Of a stretch of 64,000 nt of DNA, positions 56,978-64,000 are shown one piece after another. The translations under genes and the position numbers were made by a program. Under the pieces are notes generated by a model that was not told the DNA's origin, did no database searches, and worked only from the letters and a program-made list of their open reading frames with translations. Location of the stretch: positions 22,712,001-22,776,000 of the forward strand of contig OY821777.1 of the NCBI GenBank assembly GCA_963682175.1, written 5' to 3'. The number at the start of each line of letters is the position of its first letter. Position 1 is the stretch's first letter. The stretch comes from Triglochin maritima (Eukaryota; Streptophyta; Magnoliopsida; Alismatales; Juncaginaceae).

Positions 56978-57908
56978 TGTTGAACATTTTATTTAAAACC
57001 GCAAGTGCACGGCCGCGATGAAGCGGTGGCAAGTACGGGTCTTCCTCAGGGAGGTGAGCAGCCTCTTGTTTATCAGAAATCTAGTGGCAAATATAGGGGG
57101 AGAAAGATGTTTATGCTACTCTACTCTATACTACGCTAAGAAGTAGGAAATGCGAAAGGAAGAACCAAACAATGAAATAATAACTAAGCTAAGAACAAAG
57201 GAAGAATGCTGGAATACAGAAATGGGAAAACCCCTAAGGGGTGAAGTGAGTGCACACATGCAAAGAGGTGGGTGTAGAATACATTCTTTAAGCAGATGAA
57301 GGTGGTGTTTATCAAGCATAGGAAGTGTCTAAATGTTATGGCAAAACCTATCAATCTATTCACCAACTTAGTTGATTAACATTTACATATGCAAGTTGTT
57401 TATTTCAGAACCTAAACAAGCATGAGAGGTGTCTAATCATTTTGGCAAAACTCATCAAGTTATAAATTCTATCCTAAACAAGCAAGCATACATTCATGTT
57501 TTATCAACACATCAAAAATAAAGCATTCATCCCATTCTCTAATGCATGTATGTACATCTACTCCACCCCCCAAAGGGGATGGAACTACTCACTAAACATT
57601 ACACTAATTATTAAACTAAGCAAAGAAAGCATATTATAACTAAGCTAGAAATAAAAGACGATTAAACTAAAACATGCACAAACAATAAAAGAAACATAAA
57701 CAAACAATGAAAGAAACACAAAACTTTATTGATAAAATGACTTACATTTCAAGTAGCATCCTCCTACTTTAATGTGTGCTTCAAGGCCTCACTTCTAGTA
57801 GGAAGAATAGCCACTTAAAATATGGACTCATTACAATGGAAGGTGAAGAGTTCTATTTATAGCCATGGAAAAAGGCAAACCGGGACAATTCCCCGATGAG
57901 GGACTAAA
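56978..57908 (-). mobile_element. Athila A2-type LTR (left part), inserted in the A1 leader
   Basis: Begins at the exact LTR terminus TGTTGAAC beside A1 leader sequence. It differs clearly from the A1 LTR across its middle but keeps the CGCAAGTGCACG ... GGCAAGTACGGGTC terminus. It is cut at 57908 by the gag-only element, so its other part should be outside the window. Whether it is a solo LTR or a full element cannot be told. Confidence 0.7.
57854..57905 (-). promoter_or_regulatory. USE plus TATA module in Athila A2 LTR
   Basis: AGTCCCTCATCG (one mismatch) at 57905-57894, 32 nt, TATAAATA at 57861-57854. The gag-only element starts three bases beyond the module. Confidence 0.55.
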
Positions 57909-59125
57909 TGATGCATTGCATACATTGCATCATATGTCTTTCATTTAGATTGATTTTATATCAATAAATGCTACTAAGGTATGTGTTTAGTCCTATTTAC
58001 AGAATACAGGGACCTGAATGCAAATTACCCACATCCCGAGCATAAACGCATGCAAAAGACTCATTTCTTTCATAAAGACCAAGCTCAAGATTATCGGGTT
58101 ACAAATGGAAATGTATCCAAGCATAAAAGCATTCAAGATCTAATTACAAAAAGAACAAGGACTTAAGCACAAAAGTAGCCGGGGACATAATTGCAAGAAG
58201 TCAAGGACCTAATTGCAATTCACGAGTTATTATGCAGAAAATCTTAAGAAAAATCAATGTAGATCTCCAAATATATAAATGAATTAATCCGGAGTTCAAA
58301 AGAATGGAAAGAATCAATCCAGACGCGCCAAGGAGGATCAAATCATACCATAAACATTCGACCAAAATCTGGACCTAATCAGAGCATGATTGGCGGCGAT
58401 TCCGCCGCAAATCACACATACCATGCGGCGTTTCCGCCGCACCAGAGTCGATCCGTGTGCTCCAATTTTGTCCAGTCGTGTCTGGACACGTGTACTTTCC
58501 AATTTTATACTTAGGTCCCTTGTAGCAACTATAAATAGCCCCGAGAACGATGTAAAAAGGGTCATTGGTCCTTGGTGGTTGTTCTTATTTTTGTTCCTTA
58601 GTTTTAGTAATAAAATTCTGTCTTTTATTTCTTGTTTGTTTTTAATTTTCTTTTGTAATTCCTCTAGGACCCCTTCTCCTTCCTCCCATCCATGAGTTTC
58701 TAACTCTTTCCAAAGGGTGGAGGTGACGGATTTAGGGTGAAGAGAAGATGAATAAATGTTATTGTTTTAATTTCGTGATTAGTATATTTTGATTACATGA
58801 GTTTATGTTAAATCATTTATCATGTAATGCTTCATAACTAACATCATTTATTATAAGTTTCTAAATTCTCTAATCTAAACCCTAAATCTAAACCTCCACC
58901 CAACGGAATTCACCTCTTTGTTTTTGTTTTTAGTTTTATTTGTTCTTGTTTCTTGCCTTAGATAATAAAAACCAAAAATCTCAAAAACCCAATTTATTCT
59001 TCTCTCATTCTTTCCCCCAATCAAAATCACACTAATAACAGATCTCTCCCTCCTTGTGTTCGACCCGTACTTGCCACGTCTTCATTGACGCCGTGCACTT
59101 GCAGTATAAAATAAAATTCTCATCA
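57909..59125 (+). repeat. 5' LTR of the gag-only element (1,217 bp)
   Basis: TGATGCATTGC to TTCTCATCA with 5-bp inverted ends TGATG/CATCA. TATA CTATAAATAG near 58527. There is a CACGTG G-box-like word near 58487. The end carries the Athila signature in the opposite sense to A1. Confidence 0.85.
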
Positions 59126-59131
59126 AGTTTT

Positions 59132-59149
59132 TGGCGTCGTTGCCGGGGA
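59132..59149 (+). other. primer binding site (Asp tRNA)
   Basis: TGGCGTCGTTGCCGGGGA matches the 3' end of plant tRNA-Asp (TGGCGCCGTTGCCGGGGA) at 17 of 18 positions, as is typical for Athila/Tat elements. Confidence 0.85.
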
Positions 59150-60557
59150 TGCGACGCAGATTTTGTTTTTTTTTGTTGATTTCGAATTTTTTCCTGTTTA
59201 TCTTGTGCACGATCTAAGTATTTGGATTTGTGTTTCAGGAGACAACAGCGTGCATGACGAAATCCGAGCACATTCTGAGCTAAGTGAGCGGCGAAATCGC
59301 CGCATTTATAGAGCAATTTGTGGCGAATCCGCCGCACACTTGGAGCTTCTGGGCTTCAAACTTTTCTGGGACGCGACTCATCTCTGGGTGGACGCGTGAA
59401 GCTACTGAAATTTCGAGAGCGGGCGGTGAACCCGACTGAGCATTGCATAGGTAACCTTTGTTTCCTCTATTCCTCGTAATTTCTATTTTCAGAAAATTTC
59501 CTTTTATTAGAATTGCACGTGTTAGGGCAAAAATTCCATAATTGGCAATAATTCAACTCTGACCTAAAATTGGCAAAATTAGAAAGGCCTTAGTGCATGC
59601 ATCATCTAGTGTTTTGTATGCATTATTCTTGCTAAATTCTTGCAAATCAATTTCTGTTGAAGAGTGCTAAAGTCAAGGTACGTATCGTGATTTTCATCGA
59701 TTTCATTTAAGCATATAATCTAGTTTGCATACAAGCTTGCAATTGCCCCCTCTAAAGACCATTGTTTGACTATCTTTGCTAGATCTAATTTAAACTATCT
59801 TAAGAGCAACTCCGTAGGAAAAGATACGGTGGGGATTTCATCACCCTTCCGTGGCCCACAAATCACAATCCTAAAGTGTCACCCAAGACTTAAATTAAAA
59901 ACAATTAGACATTGGCCTCTAAGGACTCAGACTCAATTAAGGATAAGATTGGTTTGACTTGCTATGACATGAAGCTAATTGAATTTAATTTGGTGTCTAG
60001 GAAGTGTTTTTGTGTTGACGTAAGTCTTCCAAGCGAAGTGGTTGTCTAATTGGCAACGACTCTGTCAGAAGCGCCCCCACTAGCTATACACTACCTGGCC
60101 AAGTTGGTTTGATTAATGAGGGAGGTGAATCAAGCAAATCAACTCGACTCAACCAGTTAGGAGTCGTCTAGATTTAAGTGACACTAGGTCTAGGATTGTT
60201 TGAACCGTGCTTTCTTAGGAATTTTCTGACCAACCATCTTTCTATCTTTAGAGTTAGGTTTCCCTTCTCATCTGAGTCTTCTTTCTCTTCTCACCTAAAT
60301 TCTCTAGATTAGGATTCCTTTCTCATCTTTCCCCATTCTATTGTTTGTTTCCATTAAAAAAACCGAAAAAAAAATTGTAATTAATTCTTGAAATTAAATT
60401 TGAAATTTAAATTTTGAATTTGAACTCAAAAATTGATTCAACCCGGTGCACTCAGATTTGGATTCGGGACTTGAGTAATCGACTCTCACGAGTTCATCTA
60501 GATTCCAGTCTAGAGCTTAGCCCCAATCCATCTGCTGCACCACCTCACCCGGATCCA

Positions 60558-62270
60558 ATGGGTGAGAATGTAGTGGACCCACCTGTTGCGCAACGTATAA
60601 CTCTGAGGGATCGATGCTATCCAGCGATGGCTGCTCAGCCATCGTGCATCGTTATGCCCGCCATACCGGGTCGCGACTTTGAACTTAAGGCACAATACAT
60701 GAGTATGTTGCCTAAGTTCACCTCTAGGGAAGACCCATACCTCTTCCTTAGAGAATTTGAGGAAATCTGCTCTCTTATGCAATACCAGCATATCCCTCAC
60801 GAGGCAGTGCGTCTGAAATTTGTGCCTCTGGCACTAAAGGATGACGCTAAGAAATGGCTATATAGTCTAGCCGAAAGATCTATTAGGAGTTGGGCTGAGT
60901 TTGTTCAAGTATTTCTAAAAAAATATTTCCCCAACCATAAGACTATGAGAATTAGGAATGAAATTGTTGCATTCGTTCAGTCTGAGAGCGAGCCGTTCTA
61001 TTCCTATCTAGAAAGATTTAAGAGTGTTCTGACCCAATGCCCTCATCATGGAATTCCGATATGGCAATTATGCCAAATTATTTATGAGGGATTGACACCC
61101 ACATCTAGGGTTATGGTAGAATCCGTAAGCCAAGGGAACTTCATGTCGAAAAATGAAAATGATGCCTGGACTTTTCTTGAGGATTTAGCTGAAAACAGTA
61201 TGCAATGGGACAATGCTAGAACACCTCTTAACCCGAGTATTGGATCTAGAATAGCAAGTCAACCCAGACCAGGTGTCTTAGCTGTAGATGCCAATATAGC
61301 GGCTGAAGCAAAACTAGCTACCCTTATGCGCAGAATGGAAAGTCTAGAGCTACAAGCCCAAACCCGAGTGAATCAAGCATCGTCTATCCCTTGCTCTAGA
61401 TGTGGTCAGACTGGTCATGTAATGGAGGATTGTGCGGACTGGGAACAAGTTAATGCCATGTATAACCATGCTAGAAATGACCCCTACGCATCAACCTATA
61501 ACTCTGGTTGGCGTAATAATTCCAATTTCAAATCAAACCAACAAGGTCAACCTCCTAGACAACAACCAAACCCGTATGTCCAAAATAATACATCTTCTGG
61601 GTTTAGTAACAATGGCGATCATGAGGTTAGGTTGACAAGCTTGGAAAATTTGATGAAAATATTTATACAAACAACCAACCAGACCTTCCAAAGGCTAGAG
61701 ACACAAGTCAGTCAACTAGCACAAATAGTAGGTGAAAGAGAAAAGGGTCGGTTTCCAAGTCAACCTGAGGTGAACCCTAGATCTAATAATAATTCATATC
61801 AATCCTATCAAGCACCTTCAGGAAATAACAACCCTAGACCGGTTCAAATGGTTAATGAGGAAGGACCGTTCCAACAAATAAATGCAGTAGTATCATTACG
61901 GTCCGGAAGACAAGTTGATAACAATGTGGTAAATCCTAGAGCGTCTAATCAATCTAGCCATCAAGCACCCACATATGACCTGACCATTGAACCCGACGTC
62001 CAATCTGAAACGCCCAACCCACCTACTCAACCTGAACCCATAGCTCAACCTGAACCTGAGCGAGTCTATGTTCCTAAAGCCCCATTCCCCAATAGACTCA
62101 AAAAGAACTCAAGTGCACAAATAAAGAAAATCTTGGAAGTATTTAAGCAAGTTAAGGTGAACATTCCACTCTTAGACATGATTCAACAAATACCTGCTTA
62201 TGCTAAATTCTTAAAAGATCTGTGCACTAAAAAGCAAAAAAAACGAACGTACCAAAGAAGGCATTCTTAA
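60558..62270 (+). CDS. gag of the non-autonomous Athila derivative
   Basis: Intact 570-residue gag. The ATG at 60558 (MGENVVDPP) is the first in frame and matches the A1 gag start. Gag domain in roughly residues 30-190 (MLPKFTSREDPYLFLREFEEI, LKDDAKKWLYSL, FLKKYFPNHKTM). Zinc knuckle CSRCGQTGHVMEDC at about residues 279-292, all four ligands present. A Gln/Pro/Asn-rich tail follows. No internal stop, in contrast to A1. It ends in a shifted frame after an A8 run (62236-62243); the protease continues in the -1 frame. Confidence 0.88.
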   Translation: MGENVVDPPVAQRITLRDRCYPAMAAQPSCIVMPAIPGRDFELKAQYMSMLPKFTSREDPYLFLREFEEICSLMQYQHIPHEAVRLKFVPLALKDDAKKWLYSLAERSIRSWAEFVQVFLKKYFPNHKTMRIRNEIVAFVQSESEPFYSYLERFKSVLTQCPHHGIPIWQLCQIIYEGLTPTSRVMVESVSQGNFMSKNENDAWTFLEDLAENSMQWDNARTPLNPSIGSRIASQPRPGVLAVDANIAAEAKLATLMRRMESLELQAQTRVNQASSIPCSRCGQTGHVMEDCADWEQVNAMYNHARNDPYASTYNSGWRNNSNFKSNQQGQPPRQQPNPYVQNNTSSGFSNNGDHEVRLTSLENLMKIFIQTTNQTFQRLETQVSQLAQIVGEREKGRFPSQPEVNPRSNNNSYQSYQAPSGNNNPRPVQMVNEEGPFQQINAVVSLRSGRQVDNNVVNPRASNQSSHQAPTYDLTIEPDVQSETPNPPTQPEPIAQPEPERVYVPKAPFPNRLKKNSSAQIKKILEVFKQVKVNIPLLDMIQQIPAYAKFLKDLCTKKQKKRTYQRRHS

Positions 62271-62995
62271 CTGCAAACATTAGTTCTATCCTGTCAAACT
62301 CGTCTCCTATAAAATATAAGGATCCTGGATGTCCCACCATTTCATGTGCAATAGGAGATACTTTTATAAACAAATCCCTTCTAGACCTTGGTGCTAGTGT
62401 TAACCTACTCCCATACTCTGTCTATGAGCAAATGAACCTTGGTCCACTAAAACCCTCTAAGACGACCCTTCAATTTGCTGATTGCTCTATTAAGAGACCA
62501 AGAGGTATAGTAGAGGATGTTTTGATCAAGGTTGGTGACTTCATTTACCCAGGGGATTTTGTCGTACTAGATAGCACACCTGTTGTAAATCCTAATCGAC
62601 AAATCCCTGTAATTCTAGGCAGACCCTTTTTAGCCACTTCTGAAGCATTGATAAACTGTCGAAATGGGCTCATGCAATTATCTTTTGGGAACTTAAAAGC
62701 TGAATTTAATATCTTTCATATTGATAGTGAGCCAGAAATAATATGCAATCAAAGTGATGTTGTGATGAAATCGCGTATCTATAAGATTTCTGAATCATCA
62801 CAAAATCAAAAAGGAAGTAAGAAAAAGGGGAGGAATTCATCTACACACCCACCATCACTCGAGCAAATAAGAGAACCAATTTATGTGAGGGGTGTGGAAC
62901 CTGTGACTCAGGACTCTCATTGCAACATGGGGAACAATTCAACTGGATACATGCACCAATATGGTGTCATTCAATCCAGTTCTGACTATGGTTGA
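62243..62995 (+). CDS. protease of the non-autonomous Athila derivative (-1 frame)
   Basis: About 250 residues in the -1 frame from gag, without its own well-placed start. Contains SLLDLGASVNLLPYSVY near 62376, the aspartic-protease-like motif of Athila, then LGRPFLATSEALINCRNG. It ends at a stop at 62995 with nothing of RT after it. In A1 the gag-protease joint is in one frame, with one A fewer in this region. So either a 1-nt expansion broke the frame or A AAA AAA acts as a slippery site. Confidence 0.75.
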   Translation, partial: TNVPKKAFLTANISSILSNSSPIKYKDPGCPTISCAIGDTFINKSLLDLGASVNLLPYSVYEQMNLGPLKPSKTTLQFADCSIKRPRGIVEDVLIKVGDFIYPGDFVVLDSTPVVNPNRQIPVILGRPFLATSEALINCRNGLMQLSFGNLKAEFNIFHIDSEPEIICNQSDVVMKSRIYKISESSQNQKGSKKKGRNSSTHPPSLEQIREPIYVRGVEPVTQDSHCNMGNNSTGYMHQYGVIQSSSDYG

Positions 62996-63643
62996 CTTTG
63001 AGCAAATTCCATCCTTCCACCGCAGTTCACCAAGGTAATAAGTGCATTTGCTTTATATTCACATTCATTGAGGACAATGCATGATTTAGGTGTGGGGGGG
63101 GGTGTTTATGTATATATCTATCTATATATCTGTTCTTTTTTAAAAACAATTCAATGTTTCATGACAGCTTAAGATTGAACTACCAAAACCCGAGTACAAA
63201 TTGCATTGAGTTTTTGTTCCTTATTATATAGTTCTGCTTGTAGAAACTATGACATAAATCTAAGTTCCAAAGAAATAACCCATTACCCTTTAAAACATGT
63301 ATGCACTTAAATTGGATGAATCAAATCTTTGAAGTGGTTGATAAAAAGCAGAGGTGGAGGAAAATATACCGGGAAGTGTGGACTTCTAATAGCAATTAAG
63401 CCTTGAGGAAAATAAAAGTAAAAATAAAGGAATAAAGTGAGGAAAACACATTTTGCAAAATGATTACAAAAGCCCAAGCCTTTGAGTCACTCGTCCGTAG
63501 GGGTATCTTGAAACCCGGTAACTTGAGTCTGTCAGCTCGGGATTATCGACCAAACTCGCTACACGAATGCAAAAAGGGTAAAAGTGTCAAGAAAAAGCAA
63601 ATGTGTTGAATCACGGAAAAAGAAAAAAATATATACTCAAAGC
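62996..63643 (+). other. 3' non-coding region of the gag-only element
   Basis: Polypurine-like block with a nine-to-ten G run at 63087-63105, a TATC repeat near 63108-63130, and non-coding sequence up to the joint. No trace of pol. Confidence 0.65.
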
Positions 63644-64000
63644 CCACTTAAAATATGGACTCATTACAATGGAAGGTGAAGAGTTCTATTTATAGCCATG
63701 GAAAAAGGCAAACCGGGACAATTCCCCGATGAGGGACTAAATGATGCATTGCATACATTGCATCATATGTCTTTCATTTAGATTGATTTTATATCAATAA
63801 ATGCTACTAAGGTATGTGTTTAGTCCTATTTACAGAATACAGGGACCTGAATGCAAATTACCCACATCCCGAGCATAAACGCATGCAAAAGACTCATTTC
63901 TGTCATAAAGACCAAGCTCAAAATTATCAGGTTACAAATGGAAATGTATCCAAGCATAAAAGCATTCAAGATCTAATTACAAAAAGAACAAAGACTTAAG
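63644..64000 (+). repeat. start of a 5,833-bp tandem copy
   Basis: Repeats 57811-58167: 98 bp of A2 LTR plus the first about 259 bp of the gag-only LTR (LTR start 63742, versus 57909). Only four substitutions were counted, all in the last about 100 bp. The shared flank outside the LTR shows that this is a duplication rather than a 3' LTR in its normal place. Confidence 0.8.

Larger units (their letters stand above)
57909..63643 (+). mobile_element. gag-protease-only Athila derivative (TR-GAG-like)
   Basis: Plus-strand element with 5' LTR 57909-59125, Asp-tRNA PBS, a 1.4-kb leader, gag, protease, then directly a GTGTGGGGGG tract and 3' non-coding region. RT, RNase H, integrase and the env-position ORF are all absent. 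It is non-autonomous, presumably mobilised by relatives such as A1. Its internal region is cut at about 63643 by a tandem-duplication joint before a proper 3' LTR junction. Confidence 0.8.

Noticed and set aside
56940..56990. Loss of the Athila A1 PBS by deletion
   Set aside because: The leader is cut exactly at an LTR terminus of a different subfamily, which points to nested insertion; the PBS should lie beyond the window.
60414..60557. Upstream extension of the gag-only element's gag from 60414
   Set aside because: The codon at 60414 is TTG; the first ATG (60558) matches the A1 gag start.
1..64000. CRISPR array reading of the CGGTCGACCG repeats
   Set aside because: Spacing is irregular, the repeat is a 10-bp palindrome, copies are confined to LTRs, there are no cas genes, and the context is plant.
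63742..64000. 63742-64000 as the ordinary 3' LTR of the gag-only element
   Set aside because: 98 bp of foreign A2 LTR sequence precede it, identical to the flank of the 5' LTR, so it belongs to a duplicated unit.

Overview
This window is plant nuclear DNA, most likely from a flowering plant. It is almost entirely nested LTR retrotransposons: Ty1/copia, chromovirus-type Ty3/gypsy and Athila-type Ty3/gypsy. There is also a LINE fragment, a non-autonomous CACTA transposon, and one candidate host gene. Plant identity rests on initiator-Met-tRNA and Asp-tRNA primer binding sites, Athila/chromovirus protein families, AT-rich spacers and TATA-driven LTRs. No bacterial, organellar, rRNA or tRNA gene was seen, and the sequence does not fix the species.

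Layout. 1-220 is the end of an Athila LTR inserted into the left LTR of a decayed minus-strand chromovirus (gypsy-1, 221-7361). 7362-9660 is AT-rich spacer. 9661-22620 is a plus-strand copia element (copia-1) whose RNase H was split by a young, nearly intact minus-strand chromovirus (gypsy-2, 13859-22306, TSD GATAC). 22657 to about 23075 is the 3' end of a second copia of the same family, in inverted orientation. 25360-29172 is a diverged Athila LTR carrying a nested Athila solo LTR (26184-27559, TSD ACATA) and a CACTA element (27846-28832). 31957-32259 is a small secreted-peptide-like gene (minus) whose start codon is the exact insertion point of a 2.36-kb chromovirus solo LTR (32259-34622, TSD CCCCA). 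Its TATA box and leader are stranded on the far side. 36534-44168 is copia-2 (plus, TSD CTTTT, RNase H deleted). 45814-46874 is a LINE 3' fragment. From 46875 to the end is a stack: Athila A1 (minus) in the LINE, an A2-type LTR in the A1 leader, and a gag-protease-only Athila relative (plus) in the A2 LTR. The last 357 bp restart that unit as a 5,833-bp tandem repeat.

Most notable signals. (i) Three diverged chromovirus LTR families share one leader plan: TATA box, pyrimidine tract, GTATG splice donor, an array of the 10-bp palindrome CGGTCGACCG (35 exact copies in the window), a minisatellite, a conserved hairpin/branch-site block, and a CAG acceptor just before the LTR end. This looks like a spliced leader intron that confines palindromes to unspliced RNA. 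(ii) Athila LTRs carry a plant snRNA-type upstream sequence element exactly 32 bp from the TATA box. (iii) A solo LTR landed on a start codon and regenerated ATG. (iv) An Athila derivative lacks all of pol. Distances and identities were counted by eye.
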